From positions 1 through 44,766 of the forward strand of contig HG799475.1 in NCBI GenBank assembly GCA_000531095.1: a DNA stretch of 44,766 nt, in the 5' to 3' direction. Shown here piece after piece: positions 1 through 8,023 of this stretch. The notes under the pieces are model-generated. The model worked only from the letters and a program-made list of their open reading frames with translations. It was not told the origin of the DNA and did not search any database. The position numbers and the translations under genes were made by a program. The stretch comes from Gemmata massiliana. Lineage in GTDB: Bacteria; Planctomycetota; Planctomycetia; Gemmatales; Gemmataceae. Positions within the stretch are counted from its first letter, which is position 1. Each line of letters starts with the position of its first letter.

Positions 1-51
1 ACCGACCTTGGGCACCCAGAGTTGCGGGTAATCGAAAGCTTCGCCGAACGC

Positions 52-231
52 TTACGGATCACCCGTCGCGCCAGTACGGAACAGGAGCAAGACGTTCTTC
101 CCGGCCGCGTCCAGTGCGACAAGGCGTTCGGATTCGAGGCGCGTCCCGAACCCGAACGCCCGGCGGTAGAACACCGCCGTGGTGTCGGGTCCGATACGTA
201 TAACGCGGTCCCCCGTTCCGGCGCCACGCAC
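52..231 (-). pseudogene. Possible glyoxalase/VOC-fold remnant
   Basis: A short open stretch on the minus strand, read from a GTG at 231 to a TAA at 52-54, encodes about 59 residues. It contains AVFYRRAFGFGTRLES and RLVALDAAGKNVLLLFR, which resemble the first beta-alpha-beta unit of vicinal-oxygen-chelate (glyoxalase/bleomycin-resistance) proteins, where a FYR..FGF motif is followed by an ALD.G...LLLF strand. The rest of such a domain, including the second metal-ligand half, is not visible. It begins about 6 bases past the stop of the histidine kinase gene. I read it as a truncated or frame-broken remnant. It could also be a chance resemblance. Confidence 0.3.
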
Positions 232-237
232 GAGTGT

Positions 238-2714
238 TTACGCACTCCGGTCCAGAACGGAGCGAACCTTGTGGGCCAGGGTCGCGGGCGTGAACGGCTT
301 TTGGAGAAAGTCGGTGCGCTCCTGCTCGACGCCGTGACGCACCACTGCGTCGTCCGTGTACCCCGACATGTACACGACTTTTAGGTTCGGCGTGTCGCGC
401 TGGAGCTGCTCGGCCACTACCCGTCCGCCCACTCTGGGCATCACCACGTCTGTGAGTAACAAGTCGATCGGTGGACCGCTTCGCGCGAGGGCCGTCGCCT
501 CTGTGCTGTTTGCCGCTACCAGGACAGTGTACCCGAGGTACTGGAGGATCATTTGGGCCACGGCTCGCACGCCCGGTTCGTCCTCGACCACAAGCACCGT
601 TTCCGTGCCGCTGGGTAGTTCGTCGGGAGCGGCCTCCGGCTCACGGGCGTCCGGGGTTTGGGGCACTCCCGGCAAGTAGACGCGGAACGTGGTTCCCTGC
701 CCAACGGTGGTCTCCAGTTCGATGTGTCCTTCGGACTGCTTCACGATCCCGTACACGGTCGCCAGGCCCAGGCCCGTGCCTTTTCCGATTTCCTTCGTGG
801 TGAAGAACGGCTCGAACACGTGCGCGCGCACGTCATCCGGTATGCCGCACCCGGTGTCCGATACGGCCAGCACCACGTACCGACCCGGGGCAACTTCGGA
901 CCCGTCCTGAGCGAGCTTCGCCGACAGCATCGCGGCGCTGGTCTCGATGGTCAGGTTCCCGCCCGTCGGCATCGCGTCGCGGGCGTTAACGACCAGGTTC
1001 ATGAGCACCTGCTCGACCTGTCCCGGGTCCGCCTTCACGCGCAGCGGGCCGGCTCCGGTCTGGACGCCCAGTTGAATGTCTTCACCGATCACGCGCCGGA
1101 ACATTCCCGCGAGGTCGCCCACGACTTCGTTCAGGTCGAATATTTTGGGCTGGAGCACCTGCTGGCGCCCGAACGCGAGCAACTGCCGGGTCAGGTCCGC
1201 GGCCCGGTCCCCGGCTCTGCGCACCTCGTCCACCATCGACCGAACGGGGGCACCCTCGGGGAGCGCCCCGATCGCCAGTTCCGTGTACCCGTTGATGACG
1301 GTGAGCAGATTGTTGAAGTCGTGCGCGACCCCGCCCGCGAGTCGACCGACCGCTTCCATCTTCCGCGACTGTTGGACCTGTTCTTCCAGGCGCTTGCGAT
1401 TCGTAATGTCACTCACGAACCCGACCATTCGCTTCGCGCGCCCGTTGGGGGCGGGAACGAAGTGCCCGGTGTCGTCCATGACGATGTACGTTCCGTCCCG
1501 GTGTCGCACCCGGTACTCCAATTGGAACGGCGTCCCGGTTTCGGTCACGCGCCGGATCTCGCGGTCGAGCGCGGTCCGGTCGTCCGGGTGAACCAGCGCG
1601 ACCCACGCGCTCAGTTCGGTGGGCATTTCCTCCTCGCGGTACCCCAGGGTCCGCTCGAAACTCCCGCCCCACTCGATCCGGCCGCGTTCCACGTCCCAGT
1701 CGTAGACCACGTGGCCGGTCGCTTTAATGGCGGTTTCGTATGTGGCGTGGGCCGCGCGCACCTCGTCCTCGGCGCGCTCCCGCTCCCAGCGCTCCTGTGC
1801 GAGCGCGATCAGGTTCCCGACGGCCATCGCGAACACCTGCTCGTCCCGGTCCCACGTTCGGGGCGAGCCGAGGTGTTCGCAGCACAACACGCCCTCCAAT
1901 CGCCCGAACGGGCGCAGGGGAACGTCCAGCATCGCGCCGATCCCGAGGGGCACGAGATAGTTGGACGCGAACTCGTGGGTGCGCGCGTCGGCGGGTGCGT
2001 CGTCGGCCGCGACGACGTCGCTTTCTTCGAGTGCCCGGAAGTATTTCGGGTAGTCATCGGCCGAGAGCGCGGCCCCCGCAGTGTGTCGGTCCGCGTGCGC
2101 TTCGTAGAGATCGAAGCAGTGGATCGCCCGGCGGCTCGGGGTGTGGCGCCAGACGCTCACCCGGCCGACGCCGAGGGCGCGGGCGGTGGCTTCGGTCATT
2201 CGGCGCACCGCGTCGGCCGGGTCGCCGGACCGCAGAACGTCGCGCCCCAGCGCAAGCAGCGCGGCCTGCTGTGCCGAGAGCCGGTTTTCGCGGTGCCGGC
2301 GCTCTTCTTCGGCCCGCGCGTGTTCGTGAATGTCGGTGCAGGTGCCGAACCACTGGGCGACTGCCCCGTCCGGGGTAAGGGCCGACTGCGCACGGACCCC
2401 GTGCCACCGGTACACCCCGTCGTGGCGCCGGAGCCGGACCTTGGCGTGTCCCTCGCTACCGATCGCGAGGGACCGCCCCCACTGCTTGAGCACTTCGGGG
2501 AGGTCGTCCGGGTGAACGATCTCGCGCCAGCCCCAACCGTGCAAACTCTCGATCGCGCGTCCCACGAACTCCCGGAACCGTTGGTTCAGGTACTCCAGCC
2601 CCCGTTCGGGCGGGCGACCCAAACCAGGTGGGGAACGAGGTCCGCGGTGAAGTGCCCCGGTTCGGCCGGGCGCGCCGGCCCCTCTTGGGGCGGTGGCTTC
2701 GCGGTGTGGTTCAT
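238..2714 (-). CDS. Hybrid sensor histidine kinase (PAS-GAF-PAS-HisKA-HATPase-REC), frameshifted near its N-terminus
   Basis: This is a predicted soluble hybrid histidine kinase of about 825 residues. Domain order after frame correction: PAS (about 20-130), GAF (about 150-310, with a VPLGIGAMLDVPL core), PAS (about 325-440), HisKA with the phosphorylated His in GVAHDFNNLL (about 465), HATPase_c with N box NLVVNARDAM, G1 DTGCGIPDD and G2 GKGTGLGLATVYG, and a C-terminal receiver with the Asp in LLTDVVMP (about 756). No membrane segment is seen, so the signal is probably cytosolic. An open frame runs upstream to 2802, but its N-terminal 68 residues look random. In the neighbouring frame an ATG at 2714 gives a normal PAS start ending LVPHLVWVARPNGG, which continues as LEYLNQRF in the main frame if the C5 run at 2599-2603 is one base longer. 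The kinase may be co-transcribed with the receiver protein upstream. Kinase identity is very secure and the start is moderately secure. Confidence 0.93.
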
Positions 2715-2906
2715 GGGTACGGGCGAAATCGGGGCGGACCCCGGTTTGAGGTGCGTGTTCATGGGCAGATAGGTAATGTAGTGTCGGATAATGGGAAAAC
2801 AAACGGCTTATTTTGAGAATGCTTTGTACGGCACGGGTCCGTTTGGACCGTGCATTGGCACATGAACTTTACGACCGACGGTAATAAGCTCGGAGGAACC
2901 CCGGCT

Positions 2907-3308
2907 TCAGGACGAGAACCCGTCTCCGTCGTTGGAATCGAAGGGCGACGCGCAGAGCGCGACGGCGGCGAGCAGCGTTTGCGGGTCGTCCGCCTTCATA
3001 ACGAGGTAATCGAACCCGGCCGCCCGGCTATCGCTCACGTCCCAGGGACCGCGCGTGAGGGCGACCAGAGCCGGTCCGCGCCCGTCCCTGCGGCGCAACC
3101 ACGCGGTCACTTCCCAGCCGTCTTCCATGAGCGGTTCCAGGACCACGATGTCCGGCTCGGTCGCGTGCGCCGCGTCCAAAGCGGCACCCGCGGACTGGGC
3201 CGTGTGAGCCCGGAACCCGGCGGATTCGAGCAGACCGGCCACGCGCTCCACCGAACCGGGAGTGTCGTCGACAACGAGCACGATCTGTGAGTTTTCCATC
3301 GCCGACAT
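2907..3308 (-). CDS. Response-regulator receiver protein with Glu at the phosphoacceptor position
   Basis: This 133-residue protein is a stand-alone receiver (REC) fold. It has the acidic pair VLVVDDT near residue 14, alternating beta strands and helices, a Thr in VALTRG, and a Lys in YLVMKADDP near the position of the conserved Lys. The strand that normally ends in the phosphorylated Asp (PDLVLLD) reads PDIVVLEPLMEDGWE, so residue 58 is Glu. Family knowledge says Asp-to-Glu at this site can mimic phosphorylation in some regulators. Whether it does so here is inference. Translation could begin at 3308 or at the ATG at 3299, which has a G-rich stretch 9-13 bases upstream. It lies about 190 bases upstream of the hybrid kinase on the same strand and has no output domain, so it may act as a phosphorelay partner or a locked version of one. 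Confidence 0.8.
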   Translation of the reverse strand: MSAMENSQIVLVVDDTPGSVERVAGLLESAGFRAHTAQSAGAALDAAHATEPDIVVLEPLMEDGWEVTAWLRRRDGRGPALVALTRGPWDVSDSRAAGFDYLVMKADDPQTLLAAVALCASPFDSNDGDGFSS

Positions 3309-3648
3309 CCCCCGGTGCGTAACAAGAACGACTGTCCGGCTGTTGGAGAGCTGAAGTGATTGTAAGGATTCTGTGGCGCGAACCGATTGGTGTCAAATTG
3401 GATGTGACTATCTTTTTTAGTGACAGAATAAATCTCCGAACGGGTTCGGGTCGCTGTCGCATGTGATTCGTTTGTCGCCGATGTTGATTAATTGAAAGCT
3501 GTTGTGGCAAATAATCGGTTGGAAGCAGGTGGTTTGACTGAGTTCCGACGAAGGTATTCGCACAATTTTGCCCCACGAATTCCCTCTGAACCCTGCCTAC
3601 CGGTTCGCGACCGCGTCGATCGGATAATGATAGTGCAATTGGTCCGAA
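3309..3648. other. Intergenic gap of about 340 bases, relatively AT-rich
   Basis: No coding region is supported between the lipoprotein stop at 3649 and the receiver gene start. The stretch around 3355-3530 is clearly more AT-rich than the genes around it, including the run CTTTTTTAG-like tract near 3412-3421 and an AATAAAT near 3427. It probably carries the promoter of the minus-strand receiver/kinase genes, but I could not pick out convincing -35/-10 boxes. Confidence 0.4.
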
Positions 3649-4090
3649 TTATCCCGTCGCTCCATCGGGGCGCGCCAGCTCGAAGACCGGCAACTCGTTG
3701 GGACCGGCAGTGATCGTTACGGTACGGACCGGTTTGTCCGGGTTCGCGTACTTGCCCTTAAACCGGTCTGCCGAGCCGTCGTCGTCTGGATTGTTTTTGA
3801 ACCAGAACAGCGTGACCGCGTAGGTGCCCGCGGGCGCGCCGTCCTGTGGGTCGTAGCTCGACAGGCGGAACGTTCCGTCCGCGGTAGTTTTCGCGTTCGG
3901 CTTGGCCGGGGCCGGTTGGCTGCCGTCGGTCGCGTGCAGCACGATCATGACGCCCGCGACCGGCTTACCCCCCCACGAGCACCTTCCCGCTCACCGGGTA
4001 AACCGGGACGCGCGCGTCTTTCTTCTCGCACGCCGATGGTGCGAGGGCCAGGAACACGAGCGCGACTGCGCGCTCGAAACGGAATCGCAT
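3649..4090 (-). CDS. Small putative lipoprotein with carboxypeptidase-regulatory-like fold, frameshifted
   Basis: An ATG at 4090 with AGAGGG seven bases upstream starts MRFRFERAVALVFLALAPSAC, a signal peptide with a plausible though imperfect lipobox before Cys. The frame then reads PVYPVSGKVLVGG and hits TAA directly after a 7-base C run (3968-3974; G on the coding strand). If the run were 6 bases, translation would continue as KPVAGVMIVLHATDG and then DGTFRLSSYDPQDGAPAGTYAVTLFW to the stop at 3649. This gives about 146 residues with the SGKV...G.P..G..V pattern of the small Ig-like proteins that commonly follow DUF1559 genes in planctomycetes. It sits 38 bases after the DUF1559 gene on the same strand, so the two are probably co-transcribed. 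Its function is unknown; it is probably exported and lipid-anchored. Confidence 0.75.
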
Positions 4091-4128
4091 GCGTGAACCC
4101 TCTTGGACTCAAATTGCTACGGGAACGG

Positions 4129-5034
4129 TCAATAATCGTTCGATGAAATCACCTCGCCGGCCATCGCGGTCAGGAGCGCCGCGAAAACCGGAGCGGGAAC
4201 GCTTTCGCGGATGAACCGGACCGACCCGTCACCGAAGCAGAAATTCCCGCCGCCGCTGTGGAAGCTGTAGAACTCGTCGTTGTTCGCGTTCATAACGCGC
4301 GGGCCGGGTGCGGTCACCCCGTCGCTCAGGTACCCCGACAATTGGATGTAGTTGGCCCGTGCGCCCCACCCGTACCCGCTGCCGGGTGTGACCGCGGTGT
4401 TCGGCTTCCCGTTCACATACGGCTGCGGCCCGCCGGCCCGTTCTCCGAACATGATCGTGTTCGACAGCCCGTCGGTGACCTCGAGCGGCTTGCGGTTCAC
4501 GTCCTTGCCGAGCAACCCGTCGCCGGCCAGCGAGACGATGCCCGCGGCGGCGATGTCCGCTTTCACCTGTCGGCAGGAGGCGTAGTCCCCGGCCCAGCAG
4601 GTGAACGCCTTGCCCTTATCAGTCACACCGGTCTGGAGCCGATTGGAGACGGGAGACGACGGGCACATCATCACGGATAGCTGCGCGGAGATGACCTCTT
4701 GGTTCTTGCTCGTTGCGGGCGGATCGAACCAGGGGCGGGTCTGATCGTACATGGCGAACAGGGCTTGCTGTTCCACATACGGCAGTAGCGGAATGCTCCA
4801 CGATCGTTCGGCCGGCGGGTTCTTGTCGAGCGAGCCGGAGTAGTACCCGAACGACGATTCGTGGTTGTGCTGCGCCAGCCCGAGCTGCTTCAGGTTGTTG
4901 GTGCATTTCATGCGGGCCGCGGCCTCGCGCACTTTTTGCACCGCGGGTAGGAGTAACCCGATCAAGATCGCAATGATCGCGATCACCACGAGCAACTCGA
5001 TCAGCGTAAACGCGCGGCGGGTTCGCCGGTTCAT
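4129..5034 (-). CDS. DUF1559 domain-containing prepilin-like protein
   Basis: This 301-residue protein starts MNRRTRRAFTLIELLVVIAI, a type IV pilin/pseudopilin N-terminal methylation motif (the G/A-FTLIE class, here A-FTLIE) followed by a hydrophobic helix. It continues into the DUF1559 (SBP_bac_10) region with KVREAAARMKCTNNLKQLGLAQHNHES, a MCPSSP motif, GLSNTIMFGERAG, and the C-terminal signature FHSGGGNFCFGDGSVRFI. Planctomycetes have dozens of these. They are thought to be processed by a prepilin peptidase and to reach the cell surface or periplasm, with unknown specific roles. A GGAG lies seven bases before the ATG. The small lipoprotein follows 38 bases downstream. Family assignment is very secure. 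Confidence 0.96.
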   Translation of the reverse strand: MNRRTRRAFTLIELLVVIAIIAILIGLLLPAVQKVREAAARMKCTNNLKQLGLAQHNHESSFGYYSGSLDKNPPAERSWSIPLLPYVEQQALFAMYDQTRPWFDPPATSKNQEVISAQLSVMMCPSSPVSNRLQTGVTDKGKAFTCWAGDYASCRQVKADIAAAGIVSLAGDGLLGKDVNRKPLEVTDGLSNTIMFGERAGGPQPYVNGKPNTAVTPGSGYGWGARANYIQLSGYLSDGVTAPGPRVMNANNDEFYSFHSGGGNFCFGDGSVRFIRESVPAPVFAALLTAMAGEVISSNDY

Positions 5035-5282
5035 ACGGCACTCCGGGTGCGGAAGGTGACAAAGACGGATCAGTCGAGAGTTGCGTGCGGGACGAGGGAG
5101 GGCGTCCGAGCGGAGCGAACTCGTTGGTTGTCGGTTTTAAACGCAAAAATTGGACCGGAGACCGTCCTTTCGGTCGGCTGGCTTTCGGCCTGTTTGCGCC
5201 GTCAATGGAGGGAGTATAGAGACTTGGTGGTGCGCATAATTTGTTCACAAGTGGGCATGATTTGGTCTCGCGCCAGCGAGGG

Positions 5283-6977
5283 TTACTGTTCGCCGTCGCG
5301 TTCTTCGAGTCGACCGGAGTGCTGGATCGCCCGGAAGAGGCGGTAGCCCAGCACCGTACTCGTGAAGCACCCCAGCGCGCCGAACAACGAGATGCCGTAC
5401 ACCAGGGGTTCCGCCTTCGCCGCCCACATCATCGCCGACCCGACGAAGAGCGAACTCATCATCAACCCGAACGCGAGCCGGTTCACCGACGGTTCCAAGT
5501 GCCGGTGGCTCAGTTCCACGCCGATCTCTCGGCGAGAGAGCATCCGCATCAGGTTGCGCATCTGGCGCGGGAACGCGCGAACCAACTCGTCCCAGTCGCT
5601 CGCCGTACCGATGAGCCGCCGCAGCGCGCCTTTGGGCGAGAGCTTTTTTAGCACGCTCGATTTCTTGTACGGCTCCAGCAGTTCCACCAGGTTGAAGTCC
5701 GGCGCGAGCAGTCTACCGGTACCCTCCAGCATGACCAGCACCCGGAGTAACAGCGCGATCGGGGCCGGGAGCATTACGTGGTAGCGCCGGATCGCGTCGG
5801 TCAGTTCGTTGAGTGCGGTGCCGAGCTGGAACTGTTCGAGCGGCATCCCGTGGTAGAACGCGAGTTGTTCCGCGACCTCGCATTCGAGCGCGGCCGGGTC
5901 GAACTGTGACGGCACGTCGCCGACCTGCACGATGAGTTCGGTGATCGTCGCGGAGTCCTTCACCAGCACCGCGCTCACACCGCGGTCGATTCGCTCGCGC
6001 AGCCGGTCGTCGATGCGGCCGACCATCCCCACATCGAGTAGCCCGATGGCCCCGTCCGGACAGGATTCTGTAGGAGGAAGGAAGAAAACATTGCCAGGGT
6101 GCGGGTCCGCGTGGAACAGCCCGTCTCGGAAGATCATATCGAGGAACGCCCGCGCCCCGCGGCGCGCGAGGTCCGCGAAGTTCCCGCCCGCGGCCCGGAC
6201 CGCGTCCGGGTTGCTGAAGGGGATGCCCTCGAAGAGTTCCATCGTCAGAACGCGCGCCCGCGAGTGGTCCGGGTACGGCTCGGGGAACCGCACCCCGGGA
6301 TCGTTCGCGAACGCCGCCCGAAAGAGTTGCAGGTGCCGCAACTCGCGCCGGAAGTCGAGTTCGCGCAGGAGCACGCGCTCGAACTCCGCGACCACCGCGA
6401 CCGGGCGGTACACGCGGAACTCCGAGAGGTACTGCTCCGCGAGGCCCGCGAGTTCGGCGAGGATGGCGAGGTCGTCGGCGACCCGGCGGTGAATGTCCGG
6501 GTGCTGGACCTTCACGGCCACTTTTCGACCGTTGTGCAGTGTCGCCTTGTGGACCTGCCCGATACTCGCGGACGCGAGCGGTTCCGGGTCGAACGTCTTG
6601 AAGAGTTCTTCGAGCGGCTTGCCGAGTTCGGTCTCGATCGTGGCGCGCGTGACCTCGAACGGGTCACCGGGAACGTGCGATTGCAGTTGCGCCAGTTCGT
6701 CGCTCAGGGCCGAACCGATGAGGTCGCGGCGCGTGCTGAGTACCTGCCCGAACTTGATGAACGTGGTGCCGAGTTCGGTGAGCACGAGTCGGATGCGGAC
6801 CTCGCGCGACTGGGACGAGATTCGCCCCAGTCCGGTGTGCCGGGTCCACCGGCGCACGAAGCGGTTGTCGAGGCGCGCGAGCGCGTCCGCTAGCCCGTAC
6901 TTCGCGAGCACGCGGGTGATCTCGGCGAGCCGGCCCGCGCTTCGTGCCAGCCGCGGAATGTCGGTCAGGTTCAGCAT
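5283..6977 (-). CDS. ubiB: ABC1/UbiB (AarF) family atypical kinase
   Basis: This 564-residue protein has the hallmarks of UbiB-like atypical kinases: the family-specific KxGQ motif (FIKFGQVLSTRRDLI), the Ala-rich nucleotide loop ASIGQVHKA replacing a Gly-rich loop, the VAVKVQHP lysine strand, RELDFRRE, the catalytic HADPHPGNV and the metal-binding DVGMVG. Two hydrophobic segments near the C-terminus (about residues 500-545) fit the usual membrane anchor. In Proteobacteria UbiB supports ubiquinone biosynthesis. Planctomycetes commonly use menaquinone, so lipid or quinone homeostasis is the safer inference here. The ATG at 6977 is preceded by GGGGCG. It lies downstream of trmB on the same strand, separated by an inverted repeat. 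The symbol is by family only. Confidence 0.92.
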   Translation of the reverse strand: MLNLTDIPRLARSAGRLAEITRVLAKYGLADALARLDNRFVRRWTRHTGLGRISSQSREVRIRLVLTELGTTFIKFGQVLSTRRDLIGSALSDELAQLQSHVPGDPFEVTRATIETELGKPLEELFKTFDPEPLASASIGQVHKATLHNGRKVAVKVQHPDIHRRVADDLAILAELAGLAEQYLSEFRVYRPVAVVAEFERVLLRELDFRRELRHLQLFRAAFANDPGVRFPEPYPDHSRARVLTMELFEGIPFSNPDAVRAAGGNFADLARRGARAFLDMIFRDGLFHADPHPGNVFFLPPTESCPDGAIGLLDVGMVGRIDDRLRERIDRGVSAVLVKDSATITELIVQVGDVPSQFDPAALECEVAEQLAFYHGMPLEQFQLGTALNELTDAIRRYHVMLPAPIALLLRVLVMLEGTGRLLAPDFNLVELLEPYKKSSVLKKLSPKGALRRLIGTASDWDELVRAFPRQMRNLMRMLSRREIGVELSHRHLEPSVNRLAFGLMMSSLFVGSAMMWAAKAEPLVYGISLFGALGCFTSTVLGYRLFRAIQHSGRLEERDGEQ

Positions 6978-6997
6978 CGAGCGCCCCGCAACATAAG

Positions 6998-7103
6998 CAC
7001 GAAATACGAAACTCGAAATCCGAAGGGCGCTCGCCCCAATTTAAGAGGTTCCAATCCGCTCGCACTTTGTTCGATTTTCGAGCTTCGTGTTTCGTATTTT
7101 TCG
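6998..7103. repeat. Imperfect inverted repeat between trmB and ubiB
   Basis: The left arm (about 6998-7024) reads GAAATACGAAACTCGAAATC and on. The right arm (about 7070-7103), read in reverse complement, gives AAATACGAAAC, then a 7-base extra segment, then TCGAAAATCGAA. The first 11 bases match exactly and 10 of the next 12 match. The unit is much more AT-rich than its surroundings and fills most of the 128-base gap. This fits a REP-like or decayed MITE-type element, and it could also fold in the trmB transcript. Confidence 0.6.
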
Positions 7104-7105
7104 AC

Positions 7106-7861
7106 CTACGCGAGTTTGTCCAACTCACGCAGTCGGCGGTCGGCGTCGAACGTCGGCGGCGGAAGCGATTCGGCCAAACTGAGCGCGTCGGACTCGCTCA
7201 GATCCGGTTTCGCCTCCGCTTCCGCGCGAAACACCGGCAGCTTCTTTTGCGTGGCGATGATCTCGCGCCGCGTGCGACCTCGCGGGGAATCCGGCCACTT
7301 CCCGCTCAATTCGTGGAAGTCGAAGAACACTGGTACGACGGCCCGGATGTACTTCCAGTAGCCGGGGTTATCGGTCTGAATGACGAACCGCCCGCCGGGT
7401 CGAAGCGCGCGGTGGACGAGCGCAAGGAACGCCGGCGTGATGAGTCGGCGGTGGACTTGCGCGGGATCGTAGTACGGTTGCGGGTGGTAACAGTGGATTT
7501 CCGCCACTGAGTGCGGCGCAACGTGCTTTTCGAGAAGCTCCCAGCCGCCCAGCACCGCGAACTTCAGATTCGCCAGCCCGCGCTGGTTGCCGCGCTTGCG
7601 CGCGTAGCGGATCACGACCGGGAGAATGTCCGTTCCGAGGTGGTCGTGGTCGGGGCGCGCGAGCGCAGATCCGATGAGATACCGGCCGTTTCCGCACCCG
7701 AGGTCGAGCACCACGGGCGCGTCCCGGCCGAACAGTTCGGGCCAGTTCAGGTGACCGTCCGGCATGGCCTTCAGCGCCGTTTGTGTCCACTTTTCTTGGT
7801 CAAGGATGGTGCCGGGGAAGGGCACCCCGAACTCGCGCTCGGTTCGGTTCGGTTGAGTCAT
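7106..7861 (-). CDS. trmB: tRNA (guanine-N7-)-methyltransferase
   Basis: The 251-residue product is a class I SAM-dependent methyltransferase of the TrmB family, which makes m7G46 in tRNA. SAM-binding motif I is VVLDLGCGNGRYLIG and the acidic end of strand two is LGTDI. The family core after strand four reads IHCYHPQPYYDPAQVHRR followed by LRPGGRFVIQTDNPGYWKYI. The family's usual FPDPWPKKRHHKRR element is thus recognisable but divergent, with HPQPYYDP in place of PDPWPK. I chose the ATG at 7861 because MTQPNRTEREFG leads straight into the conserved region; an upstream in-frame extension to 7948 looks unconserved. It is divergent from the lipoprotein gene at 8024 and precedes ubiB. Confidence 0.87.
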   Translation of the reverse strand: MTQPNRTEREFGVPFPGTILDQEKWTQTALKAMPDGHLNWPELFGRDAPVVLDLGCGNGRYLIGSALARPDHDHLGTDILPVVIRYARKRGNQRGLANLKFAVLGGWELLEKHVAPHSVAEIHCYHPQPYYDPAQVHRRLITPAFLALVHRALRPGGRFVIQTDNPGYWKYIRAVVPVFFDFHELSGKWPDSPRGRTRREIIATQKKLPVFRAEAEAKPDLSESDALSLAESLPPPTFDADRRLRELDKLA

Positions 7862-8023
7862 GGTGCGGCGCTCAAGGGAACGACAGATCCTTCTTAACAT
7901 AGCGGCCCGGTCCGAGAGCGATAGCGCGGGCGCGTTCGCTGACCGCAAGTTACCTTGTTTACCTCATCCGCACGATCGCGATAGCCGATAAATCTTTGTG
8001 AAGCGCGTTGATGAGGAGCACGC

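Noticed and set aside
658..2772. A 704-codon open frame on the plus strand opposite the histidine kinase.
   Set aside because: It is the high-GC antisense shadow of a clearly conserved kinase, with no recognisable domain.
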